A stretch of 64,000 nucleotides of DNA from the NCBI RefSeq assembly GCF_023824315.1, contig NZ_CP098732.1, positions 124,001-188,000 of the forward strand. The letters run 5' to 3'. This document shows positions 10,629 to 18,544 of the stretch, piece after piece. Positions within the stretch are counted from its first letter, which is position 1; each line of letters starts with the position of its first letter. Origin of the DNA: Acinetobacter tibetensis. Lineage in GTDB: Bacteria > Pseudomonadota > Gammaproteobacteria > Pseudomonadales > Moraxellaceae. The notes under the pieces were generated by a model, which had not been told where the DNA came from, did not search any database, and saw nothing but the letters and a program-made list of their open reading frames with translations. The position numbers and the translations under genes are program-made.

Positions 10629-11468
10629 TTAAAAACGCAGTGTTGCATTTAAATTAAAGCCTTGCACATCATCACCAAAACCCACTGCACCACCGACAGC
10701 AAAGTTTGGATTGAGGAAATATTTAGAGCGCACTGAGAAGAAGTCGATATCCTCGCTACCATCATCTTCTATGTTATAAGCCAATCCAAAGCTAAAAGCA
10801 GGATCAAAATAATAATCGGCCGCTAAGTTGATATTGTCGACATCTCCCCAAGCAGCATCCGCTTCAAGATTTATAAACTGTCCTTGACCAACAGGAGTAA
10901 CATATTTGGCAGCTAGTGCAAAACGGTTATCGTCATTGTCTTCATCTCCTTGGTAGCCATCAATTCCTGTAGCAAGGAGTAAGTTAGAGATTGGCATATA
11001 ACCGACTAAGGCGCGGTAGGTCGTGGCATCATAATCTTCTTTATATTTAGCGCTACCAAGCACCGATTGAATTTTAGTTTCATCTTTTGCTTGCCCAAAA
11101 CCCACTTGACCGTTCAAATAAAATTGTTCGACAAAATATTCTATGCCAGCACCAATATGATGCGCTTTACTTTCTTGAGAAACATTATTCCCTAAGTCAT
11201 CGGATAGCGTTTTGCTGTCCCAGTAATTATAGCTATAGCTCAAAGAAGCATTGCTATTGTGACCTAAGAACGCCGCTTCATTTAGCGGTGCATTTTTTAC
11301 TATAACAGGATTAAAATAAAAGGTTCCTTTCAGGTCGAATTGTCCCTCAGCATCAGTAATATCATCATCGCGGTCAAAATAACTAAAGCCTGTATCTATT
11401 TGAGCATCATAGGCAAAACTTGAGGATGCTATGAGTGCCAAAGCTAAACTCGCAAGAACTTGTTTCAT
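10629..11468 (-). CDS. Putative outer-membrane porin, second Omp33-36 family paralogue
   Basis: A 279-residue outer-membrane barrel with signal peptide (MKQVLASLALALIASSSFA, residues 1-19) and C-terminal TLRF. It carries GTFYFNPVIVKNAPLNEAAFL, the family block also seen in the porins at 9542 and 34149. Loops are rich in Asp and Asn. AGGGG lies 9 bases before the ATG. Tandem with the 258-residue paralogue, but sequence outside the core blocks differs clearly, so the duplication is old. Substrate unknown. Confidence 0.85.
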   Translation of the reverse strand: MKQVLASLALALIASSSFAYDAQIDTGFSYFDRDDDITDAEGQFDLKGTFYFNPVIVKNAPLNEAAFLGHNSNASLSYSYNYWDSKTLSDDLGNNVSQESKAHHIGAGIEYFVEQFYLNGQVGFGQAKDETKIQSVLGSAKYKEDYDATTYRALVGYMPISNLLLATGIDGYQGDEDNDDNRFALAAKYVTPVGQGQFINLEADAAWGDVDNINLAADYYFDPAFSFGLAYNIEDDGSEDIDFFSVRSKYFLNPNFAVGGAVGFGDDVQGFNLNATLRF

Positions 11469-11527
11469 GTAATAAACCCCTAAAGTGGTTGTCGTTATAA
11501 AAGTGTTATGTTTTTTTAAGTGGAGCT

Positions 11528-11556
11528 ATTGTTGATAAATCCATCAGTGCCGTCAA
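11528..11556 (-). promoter_or_regulatory. Possible promoter of the second porin gene
   Basis: Minus strand: TTGACG (11556-11551), 17 bp spacer, AACAAT (11533-11528), 60 bases before the start codon. The -10 box is weak. Confidence 0.4.
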
Positions 11557-11649
11557 TTCCTAATTGCAGGCAGTGGCTAAAAATCTCTAAATGCTCTGTG
11601 CTATAATTGAGGGCTATTTAAGCTAATTATTGATTTGAGAGTAGCTCCC

Positions 11650-12745
11650 GTGGAAATTAATCCGTATTTAAACCAATTAAAAGATTTAAACGACCGTGGT
11701 CAAACATTACGGGGGTATCTTTGACTACGATCTAAAGAAAGAACGTTTAGAAGAAGTTCTACGTGAATTAGAAGATCCTGCAATTTGGAATGACCAGAGC
11801 CGTGCACAGGCCATGGCCAAAGAAAAAGGCGAACTTGAAAACGTTTTAAATGTGTTGGATGGTTTGACTACACAACTTGAAGATGCGCAAGCCATGCTAG
11901 ATTTGGCGGTAGAAGCCGATGATGAAAGTTTGTTGGCAGATGTACAAGCTGAATTATCTTCTGCTGAAGAAGAACTGGCAAAACTTGAATTCCGTCGTAT
12001 GTTCAGTAACCCAATGGACCCGAATCCATGCTATGTGGAAATTCAGGCAGGTTCAGGCGGTACAGAGGCACAAGATTGGGCTTCAATGCTGTTGCGTATG
12101 TATATGCGCTGGATTGAACGCCATGGTTTCAAAGCTGAATTGATGGAAGAGTCTGGCGGTGACGTGGCGGGGATTAAGTCGGCAACGATTCGTGTAGAAG
12201 GTGAGTATGCTTATGGTTGGTTACGTACTGAATCAGGTGTGCATCGCTTAGTGCGTAAATCGCCATTTGACTCAGGTAACCGCCGTCATACCTCATTCTC
12301 AGCGGTATTTGTCTCGCCAGAAGTGGATGACAATATTGAAATTGACATCAATCCTGCGGATGTACGTACCGATACCTACCGTGCTTCGGGTGCAGGTGGT
12401 CAGCACATTAACAAAACCGATTCTGCGGTACGTTTAACCCACGCGCCAACAGGCATTGTGGTGGCGTGTCAGAACCAGCGTTCACAACATGCCAACCGCG
12501 ACCATGCATGGAAACAGTTACGTGCAAAGTTGTATGAGCTGGAAATGAGCAAACGTAATGAAGCTGCGCAAGCATTGGAAGACTCCAAGTCGGATATTGG
12601 TTGGGGCAGTCAGATTCGCTCATACGTTTTGGATGACTCACGCATTAAAGATTTACGTACCGGTGTTGAAAACTCGAATACGGGTGCAGTATTGGATGGT
12701 GACTTAGATAAATTTATCGAAGCCAGCTTAAAGCAAGGCTTATAA
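11650..12745 (+). CDS. prfB: Peptide chain release factor 2, expressed through a programmed +1 frameshift
   Basis: Recognises UAA and UGA stop codons. Translation starts at GTG 11650 ([20 protein letters not shown], then RGYL), meets an in-frame TGA at 11722-11724 after codon 24, and continues in the +1 frame as [12 protein letters not shown]. The joined product is 364 residues: 24 from 11650-11721 and 340 from 11723 onward. The stop-recognition motif SPF ([13 protein letters not shown]) and the GGQ catalytic motif ([16 protein letters not shown]) are present. Level is autoregulated by RF2 abundance at the TGA. A gene call starting at 11696 would give a wrong N-terminus. Confidence 0.97.
11711..11727 (+). 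other. prfB: RF2 programmed +1 frameshift site
   Basis: GGGGGTATCTTTGAC: a Shine-Dalgarno-like GGGGG, three bases, the slippery CTT codon and TGA followed by C. This is the conserved prfB recoding signal. The base before the G run is C rather than the A found in E. coli. Confidence 0.95.
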
Positions 12746-12808
12746 GTCAAGTATCATCAATAACTTAGACAAGTTTGATGCAGTTTTTTACAATATATCT
12801 AAAATATT

Positions 12809-12837
12809 CGATATAAAAATCGAAAAAATACGATATA
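12809..12837 (+). promoter_or_regulatory. Possible operator in front of the ArsR-like gene
   Basis: Two copies of CGATATA (12809-12815 and 12831-12837) 22 bp apart, two helical turns, with a partial ATCG between them, in AT-rich DNA 50-78 bases before the regulator gene. This placement suits autoregulation by the ArsR-family protein, but the bases are low in complexity. Confidence 0.3.
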
Positions 12838-12886
12838 TTAAAGAAAAGCTGAATCAAGCTTGCACATGATTGAACCTGTCTGAATT

Positions 12887-13186
12887 ATGGATATTGATTT
12901 AATTTTTAAAGCATTGGCGAATCCGACCCGTCGACAAATTTTGGAATGGTTAAAACATCCTGAACAATTTTTGTCGAGTGACGAATGTGGTGACTTTAGA
13001 CGAGGCGTATGTGCGGGGCACATTGAACGTTTAGGTAAAGTCTCGCAATCGACCATGTCCAATCACCTATCGGTGCTCCAGCAAGCAGGTTTAATTCAAG
13101 TCGAAAAATATGGGCAATGGTCTTATTTTTCCCGCAATGAAGCCTTGATTCAGCAATATATCGAACATTTGCAACGTTCACTTTAA
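12887..13186 (+). CDS. ArsR-family winged-helix transcriptional regulator
   Basis: A 99-residue winged-helix protein: helix 1 LIFKALANPTRRQILEWL (6-23), recognition helix VSQSTMSNHLSVLQQAGLI (about 52-70), wing VEKYGQWSYFSR (73-84). Two cysteines lie in an insertion (DECGDFRRGVC, about 33-42), which could sense thiol-reactive compounds or oxidation; the metal-site motif of classical ArsR is absent. It lies 26 bases ahead of the NemA-type reductase gene in the same direction and most likely represses that two-gene unit in response to electrophiles. The regulation is inference from the arrangement. Confidence 0.85.
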   Translation: MDIDLIFKALANPTRRQILEWLKHPEQFLSSDECGDFRRGVCAGHIERLGKVSQSTMSNHLSVLQQAGLIQVEKYGQWSYFSRNEALIQQYIEHLQRSL

Positions 13187-13212
13187 TTGAAAAAGTGGCG
13201 ATCGAGGCGACT

Positions 13213-14292
13213 ATGGCTGAACTGAATACTCCTTTAACTTTGGGTGATCTACACTTAAAAAACCGCGTGATTATGGCACCGTTAACGCGTAGTCGTGCAA
13301 CAGCAGACCGCGTACCAACTGCCATGATGGCGGAATATTATGCGCAGCGTGCGAGTGCAGGTTTGATTATTTCTGAAGCAACCGTGATTTCGGAAGAAGC
13401 CAATGGTTACTTGAATACACCGGGGCTGTTTAATGAAGCCCAAGTTGAAGGCTGGAAACAGGTCACTCAGGCGGTACATGCCAAAGATGGCTTAATTGTG
13501 GCGCAGTTGTGGCATGTAGGGCGTGTATCGCATCCTGATTTACTCAATGGTGAAACGCCTGTTTCGGCAAGTAATGTACAACAGAAAGGTTATGTGAGCT
13601 TATTGCGTCCAAAACGTGAATATGTGGTGCCACGTGCTTTAGAGATCGCAGAAATCCAAGCCATTATTGAGCAATATAAACAAGCTGCGATTCATGCCAA
13701 AGCAGCGGGTTTTGATGGCGTTGAATTACATGCAGCCAATGGCTATCTGATTGACCAGTTCTTGCAAAGCTCAACCAATTTACGTGAAGATCAATATGGT
13801 GGCAGTGTTGAAAACCGCGCACGTTTGTTATTAGAAGTGGTTGATGCGCTGATTGAAGTTTGGGGTGCAGGTCGTGTTGGGGTACATTTGGCACCTCGTG
13901 GCGATGAACATGACATGGGTGATGCCAATCCACGTGAAACATTCGGTTATGCACTTGAAGAATTAGGTAAACGTAACATTGCCTTTTTCTTTACCCGAGA
14001 ATATTTGGCTGATGACAGTATCAGTACTTACTTGAAACAACGTTCAGGTGGCGTACCATTGATTGCTAACATGCGTTTAAGCCGTGAAGATGCGATTGAC
14101 TTATTGGCAACAGGACAGGCAGATGCAGTGTCTTGGGGTAAAGATTATATTGCCAATCCAGATTTGTTTGAGCGTTTGGTTCAAGATGCGCCGTTGAATG
14201 AACTCAAATTAGAAAATATGATTGGGACAGATGTAGCAGCAGGATATATTGATTATCCAACTTTAGCTGAAACTGAAACAGCAGTGGTTTAA
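13213..14292 (+). CDS. nemA: Old yellow enzyme family flavin reductase (N-ethylmaleimide reductase type)
   Basis: FMN- and NAD(P)H-dependent ene-reductase acting on electrophilic alkenes such as N-ethylmaleimide, and on nitro compounds. About 359 residues. Family signatures: APLTRSRA near 23-30, AQLWHVGRVSHP, FDGVELHAANGYLIDQFLQ with the His/Asn substrate pair, and EDQYGGSVENRARLLLEV. The ATG at 13213 is preceded by GAGG at a good distance; the upstream GTG at 13195 has no such site. It is paired with the ArsR-like gene just upstream and ends at a strong terminator. Confidence 0.93.
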   Translation: MAELNTPLTLGDLHLKNRVIMAPLTRSRATADRVPTAMMAEYYAQRASAGLIISEATVISEEANGYLNTPGLFNEAQVEGWKQVTQAVHAKDGLIVAQLWHVGRVSHPDLLNGETPVSASNVQQKGYVSLLRPKREYVVPRALEIAEIQAIIEQYKQAAIHAKAAGFDGVELHAANGYLIDQFLQSSTNLREDQYGGSVENRARLLLEVVDALIEVWGAGRVGVHLAPRGDEHDMGDANPRETFGYALEELGKRNIAFFFTREYLADDSISTYLKQRSGGVPLIANMRLSREDAIDLLATGQADAVSWGKDYIANPDLFERLVQDAPLNELKLENMIGTDVAAGYIDYPTLAETETAVV

Positions 14293-14322
14293 ATTGCTTT
14301 TCGGCTAAATTCACGACAAGAT

Positions 14323-14364
14323 AACAGCGCAATTTACCCAATGTGATAAATTGCGCTGTTTTAT
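14323..14364 (+). terminator. Rho-independent terminator of the arsR-nemA unit
   Basis: Perfect 14-base arms AACAGCGCAATTTA/TAAATTGCGCTGTT with a ten-base loop, then TTAT. Confidence 0.85.
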
Positions 14365-14391
14365 TTGTAATCGTTTTTTCGGAGCACATAT

Positions 14392-15672
14392 TTGGCTACT
14401 CCTTTTTGGTATAACGCAGCACTCGCTATGATTAAACCGCTGTATCAATGGCGAATCAAAAAACGGGCGCAAGATGAAGACGCTTACCAACAGGAATGTC
14501 TTGAACGTTTTGGTCCATTTCAAACGCCGAAAAACCGCAATGCGCTATGGTTTCATGCCGTTTCCGTCGGTGAAACCAATGCAGCACAGCCTTTAATTGA
14601 ACACTATTTAAATCAAGGTCATCCTGTCTTGGTGACCAATACGACTAAAACAGGACAGGCACGCTCTAAGTCGCTATTTAATAAAGCACCGTATGATGCT
14701 TTGTTTCAAGCGGTGTATCTTCCTGCCGATCAAAAGGGTTTGGTACAGGCTTTTTTTCAAAAATACCAACCGAAGATTTTAATTTTAGTTGAAACCGAAT
14801 TATGGCCAAATTTACTGGATCAGGCACAGCTCTTTAAGGTTCCCTCGATTTTGGTCAATGCACGTCTCTCGGAAAAATCAGCACAAGGTTATGCCAAAGT
14901 ATCGGGTTTAACTCGCGCGATGTTACACGGGCTAGACCAGCTCTTGGCACAAGACCGAGCAACAGCGGAACGCTTTATCCAGTTAGGTGCAGCGCAGTCA
15001 GTAACACAGGTCGTGGGCAGTATTAAATTTGATATTCATGCACCTGAATTGTTTGTCAAACAGGCGGCTCAACTAAAACAAGAATGGTCACTTGCTGGGC
15101 GAAAAATTATAACTATTGCCAGTACCCATGCACCCGAAGAACAGAAATTATTAAGTGCTTTAAAACCATATTTAGATGCGCAGCCTGAACTGTTGTGCAT
15201 TGTAGTTCCACGGCACCCTGAACGCTTCGATGAGGTCTTTGCAGTTGCACAAAGTTTAAATTTAAACACCACGCGTCGAAGTTTAAAGCAAGAAATAGTG
15301 GCGGATAACCAAGTCTACTTAGCTGACTCAATGGGTGAACTGTGGTTGTGGTATGCCTTATCGGATGCATGTTTTGTCGGTGGTTCGCTAAATGAACCGG
15401 GCGGTGGACATAATATTTTAGAGCCGATTGCCTTAGATGTTCCGACTATATTGGGGAAAAACTATTTTAATTTCCAAACCATCGTTGATGAATTTGTACA
15501 AGCCAATGCAGTGAAAGTGGTTGAAACTGCGGAGCAGGCAGCAGTCACGTTGATGCAGTTATTAGAAGATGCTGGGCAAGCCCAACAGTTGAATCAAGCA
15601 GCACAACAGATTATGCAATTGAATACTGGCTCTTTAGCAAAGCATATTCAAGCAATTGATGGCTATTTATAA
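14392..15672 (+). CDS. waaA: 3-deoxy-D-manno-octulosonic acid transferase
   Basis: GT-B glycosyltransferase that adds Kdo to lipid IVA in lipooligosaccharide synthesis, at the inner face of the inner membrane. About 426 residues with a hydrophobic N-terminal anchor, WFHAVSVGETNAAQPLI, VETELWPN, the STHAPEEQ motif and FVGGSLNEPGGGHNILEPI, all typical of WaaA/KdtA. The start is a TTG at 14392 with GGAG eight bases ahead; no ATG fits this N-terminus. The terminator of nemA lies just before, so it has its own promoter. Confidence 0.96.
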   Translation: MATPFWYNAALAMIKPLYQWRIKKRAQDEDAYQQECLERFGPFQTPKNRNALWFHAVSVGETNAAQPLIEHYLNQGHPVLVTNTTKTGQARSKSLFNKAPYDALFQAVYLPADQKGLVQAFFQKYQPKILILVETELWPNLLDQAQLFKVPSILVNARLSEKSAQGYAKVSGLTRAMLHGLDQLLAQDRATAERFIQLGAAQSVTQVVGSIKFDIHAPELFVKQAAQLKQEWSLAGRKIITIASTHAPEEQKLLSALKPYLDAQPELLCIVVPRHPERFDEVFAVAQSLNLNTTRRSLKQEIVADNQVYLADSMGELWLWYALSDACFVGGSLNEPGGGHNILEPIALDVPTILGKNYFNFQTIVDEFVQANAVKVVETAEQAAVTLMQLLEDAGQAQQLNQAAQQIMQLNTGSLAKHIQAIDGYL

Positions 15673-15690
15673 GCTCTCGTAATTTGAAAA

Positions 15691-15800
15691 GTGGAGGTGG
15701 CATGGATGCCACCGTTAGGCTGTGGTATAGGGACATACCATTAGCCTAACAGAGAGTTTTGCCTACTTTTGCTCTTTCAAAAGTAGGGTAATGCCTACAC
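15691..15800 (+). repeat. Three-hairpin structured intergenic element, copy A
   Basis: Between waaA and rsmE. Hairpin I: GGTGGCAT/ATGCCACC (15696-15713). Hairpin II: outer stem GTTAGGCT/AGCCTAAC (15714-15721 with 15743-15750) and inner stem TGGTAT/ATACCA around the loop AGGGAC (15729-15734). Hairpin III: CCTACTTTTG/CAAAAGTAGG (15762-15787). Ends with CCTACAC. No coding potential. A second copy with different stem sequences but the same layout and loop lies at 39893-40008 on the other strand. Confidence 0.75.
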
Positions 15801-15893
15801 AATGGCTCTAAATTTATAGAGTGATTTTTGCGGCTATGAATGAAGTTTTTGAATATTACGAGTTATTTCAATTTAAATTAGCTGCATCATCTT

Positions 15894-16601
15894 ATGAATA
15901 TCGTTTTGTTAGACCCTCGCCAAACTCTATCTGAAGTCTGGTCAATTACATCCACTCGCCAGTTAGCGCACTTACGTACCCATCTGAATGTACAGGTGGG
16001 TGATCGCTTGAAAGTCGGGATCCGTGAAGGGCAACGTTATTTAACCGAAGTCCTGATGGTCAGTGATAGTGTCATTCAAGTGAAACCCATTCAGACAGAA
16101 CCTGTCCCTGCGAAATTGCCTGTCACTTTAATTGTGGCGATGCCACGTCCGAAAGTATTGCGACGTTTAATCATGGATAGCGTGACGATAGGGGTGGAAA
16201 AAATAGTATTGCTACACAGTTATCGAGTAGATAAAAGCTATTGGCAAACCCCTTTTTTACAGCAGATTGATCAATACGTGACTTTGGGATTAGAGCAAGC
16301 GGGCGATACTGTTGCACCGAAAATTGAAATTTATAAGCGTTTTAAACCTTTTGTGGAAGATGTATTACCCACATGGATTACGGCTGAAAGACCTGCCTAT
16401 GTGGCGCACCCATATGCGGACATAAGTATGCCAAATGCGATTACACATGCGTGTACCTTGCTGATTGGTCCAGAAGGCGGATTTATTCCTTATGAGATTG
16501 AGCTACTCGAAAAAAACGGCTGCCAAGCGGTGAGCTTAGGCAACCGAATTTTAAGAACGGAAACCGCAATTTCCTACATTTTAGGGCGTTTGTTTACCTG
16601 A
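15894..16601 (+). CDS. rsmE: 16S rRNA (uracil-1498-N3)-methyltransferase
   Basis: SPOUT-class methyltransferase that modifies U1498 of 16S rRNA. 235 residues with an N-terminal PUA-like domain (1-70) and the C-terminal trefoil-knot domain bearing LIGPEGGFIPYE and SLGNRILRTETA, both diagnostic. Its last 21 bases overlap the 3' end of the convergent mscS gene. The ATG at 15894 has only a weak ribosome-binding site. Confidence 0.95.
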   Translation: MNIVLLDPRQTLSEVWSITSTRQLAHLRTHLNVQVGDRLKVGIREGQRYLTEVLMVSDSVIQVKPIQTEPVPAKLPVTLIVAMPRPKVLRRLIMDSVTIGVEKIVLLHSYRVDKSYWQTPFLQQIDQYVTLGLEQAGDTVAPKIEIYKRFKPFVEDVLPTWITAERPAYVAHPYADISMPNAITHACTLLIGPEGGFIPYEIELLEKNGCQAVSLGNRILRTETAISYILGRLFT

Positions 16602-17567
16602 AGTTTCTGATTTCATGTAAGGCAGGTTCTGGTCACGATGGACTTTCACTTCCTGTACTGGATAAGGAATGTTAATGTCGTGTTCATTAAAGGCACGTTT
16701 GACTTCGGCCTGAATTTCACTGATTGATGCTGCAATATTGGTTTCTGTGGTATCAATCCACCAACGTACGGTGAGATTCACCGAAAAATCAGCCAACGCA
16801 CTGACATTGACCGTAAAACCCGGTTGGCTCAGTACATTACGATTTTTATCTAAAATTGCAGTAATAATATTTTTGGCTTTTTGTTCATCGTCATCATAGC
16901 CAATACCCACCATAAACTCGCAACGACGACGTTGGTAGGCGGTATTCACTGTAACAGGACTGGTATAGACGGTTGCATTTGGAATCACAATACGGCGTCC
17001 ATCATTGGAGCGTAAGAAGGTCGCGCGAATCTGAATATCTTCGACGGTCCCTTCCATATTATTGACAATAATATCATCGCCTATGCGGAACGGTTCACCC
17101 AGTAAAATTAGAATACCTGACAGCATATTCTGAAAAATATCTTTGAAAGCAAAACCGATTGCTACCGAACCAATCCCCAAGGCACTCATGAGTTGCCCTG
17201 GTGTAAAGCCCGGAATGGCAATGACCATGGCAATCAGGAAGCCAAAGAAAATAATGATACTGGTTCCAACACGATTGAGTACCAACACCAAATTTTGACG
17301 CGTATACGAGCGATTTTCTAAAGTTTTACGGACAAAGAACTTAAAGACTTTAGAGAGCAACCAGAAAATAACAAGAACAACTAAGGCAATACAGAAATAA
17401 GGTACGCGCTCCCAAAAACTGGCCATGATTTTATCAATGGTGGTGTAGGCGTCATTATATTTCGCAGTATGCGCAATTACGGTTTCAGCCGTTTTTGCAC
17501 CTGCTTCTTGTATCATTTGAGAGGTTCCCTGAGCCACGTCACTCAGGTTGTGTTGTTGTTCTGCCAC
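16581..17567 (-). CDS. mscS: Small-conductance mechanosensitive channel, MscS family
   Basis: Inner-membrane channel released by membrane tension under hypo-osmotic shock. 328 residues: an extra N-terminal segment of about 50 residues, three transmembrane helices (about 55-78, 92-118, 122-150), the Gly/Ala-rich pore helix TM3 (LMSALGIGSVAIGFAFKD), then the beta domain with GEPFRIGDDI and the C-terminal alpha/beta cage. The 3' end overlaps rsmE by 21 bases in convergent orientation. The following leftward transcription has no separate terminator because of this overlap. Confidence 0.94.
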   Translation of the reverse strand: MAEQQHNLSDVAQGTSQMIQEAGAKTAETVIAHTAKYNDAYTTIDKIMASFWERVPYFCIALVVLVIFWLLSKVFKFFVRKTLENRSYTRQNLVLVLNRVGTSIIIFFGFLIAMVIAIPGFTPGQLMSALGIGSVAIGFAFKDIFQNMLSGILILLGEPFRIGDDIIVNNMEGTVEDIQIRATFLRSNDGRRIVIPNATVYTSPVTVNTAYQRRRCEFMVGIGYDDDEQKAKNIITAILDKNRNVLSQPGFTVNVSALADFSVNLTVRWWIDTTETNIAASISEIQAEVKRAFNEHDINIPYPVQEVKVHRDQNLPYMKSETSGKQTP

Positions 17568-17672
17568 AGGAGATCCGAAACAATTTAAATTTGTCGCTAT
17601 TTTGCCTGAAAAGTGCCAGAAAGATAACTGAATGCAACTGAAGTTATACAGCTTTAACTATGTGGATAGTCG

Positions 17673-18254
17673 TTAAAAATACTCAGTGCCTTTTTGAATC
17701 ACTTCTTGCGGGGTTTCCAGTTCACCAGCTCCCATCATATAAGAAATGAAACTTCCAGAAGCCATGAAACTTAACACAAATAAAATGATCATCAGCCATG
17801 CTAGAATTTTTTCCCAAACAGGCGTCGTGCGTGGGGTACCGTATTGATTTAAACCTGCTGTACCTGAAGCGAATAATACATAAAGTGCCATAAAAAAATT
17901 AATCAGAGGAATGAAGAACAACAACAGCATCCAGCCTGATTTATTCAGGTCATGAAGGCGACGGATCATAATCACCCAACTAAAATAAAAATACAGGATG
18001 AAAATGACCCAAAAACCAAATCCAGCCACGCTTAAAAAGGTTTGTAACAGATTACTTTCTAAAGAATAGGTACTGAAATTAAAAATTCCGAGGAATAGGC
18101 TTAAGGCCAATGTGGCAAAAAAGGTGATTAGATTGAGAAAACCACTCCAAGCAATCAAGCTCAGTCGACCAAAGCGCCCTTGCATAGACAAGGGATTCTC
18201 ATTTTGAGGTGAGACATTGCGTGAGAAAAAAGGGGATGTTTGCGGAGTGCTCAT
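17673..18254 (-). CDS. DUF805 inner-membrane protein
   Basis: About 193 residues with four hydrophobic helices and the DUF805 pattern: GRFGRLSLIAWSGFL at the start of the domain, IRRLHDLNKSGWMLLLFFIPLIN in the middle, and GTAGLNQYGTP near its end. A fourth helix follows (about 150-172). Function of the family is unknown. The start at 18254 (MSTPQTSPFF) is preferred because GGGAAAG precedes it; a frame extension upstream to 18317 has no ribosome-binding site. It lies upstream of mscS on the same strand, with 105 bases between. Confidence 0.8.
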   Translation of the reverse strand: MSTPQTSPFFSRNVSPQNENPLSMQGRFGRLSLIAWSGFLNLITFFATLALSLFLGIFNFSTYSLESNLLQTFLSVAGFGFWVIFILYFYFSWVIMIRRLHDLNKSGWMLLLFFIPLINFFMALYVLFASGTAGLNQYGTPRTTPVWEKILAWLMIILFVLSFMASGSFISYMMGAGELETPQEVIQKGTEYF

Positions 18255-18423
18255 AGGCTTTCCCAGTGTGGATTCGGTAATGAAATGGTGCATTTTGTAA
18301 AAGCAAATACAGGGCATTTCAGGAAAATTATAAGATGAATTTAAGTGCCAGACACTGATTCATCGAAAGTTTTTCTAGAACTTAGATTTCATCTTGTGAA
18401 TTTAATCTGTATAAATAATATAC

Positions 18424-18465
18424 GACCAAAGCATGATTGCAGTGTCTAAAAAAGAGCCGTAATAC
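18424..18465 (+). promoter_or_regulatory. acs promoter with GACCAAAG activator element
   Basis: TTGCAG (18437-18442), 17 bp spacer, TAATAC (18460-18465). GACCAAAG at 18424-18431 ends five bases before the -35 box, centred near -45 relative to a start near 18472, a usual position for an activator that touches RNA polymerase. The same element occurs in front of yjcH-actP and the gene at 24147-24914. CrbR is the likely ligand by family role; this is inference. Confidence 0.6.
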
Positions 18466-18544
18466 TGCCCAGATGCAGCAATAAAAAATCTATAACGTGG
18501 CATGCATCTCGTGATGAGATGAAAAAGATCAAGGAAGTATGAAT

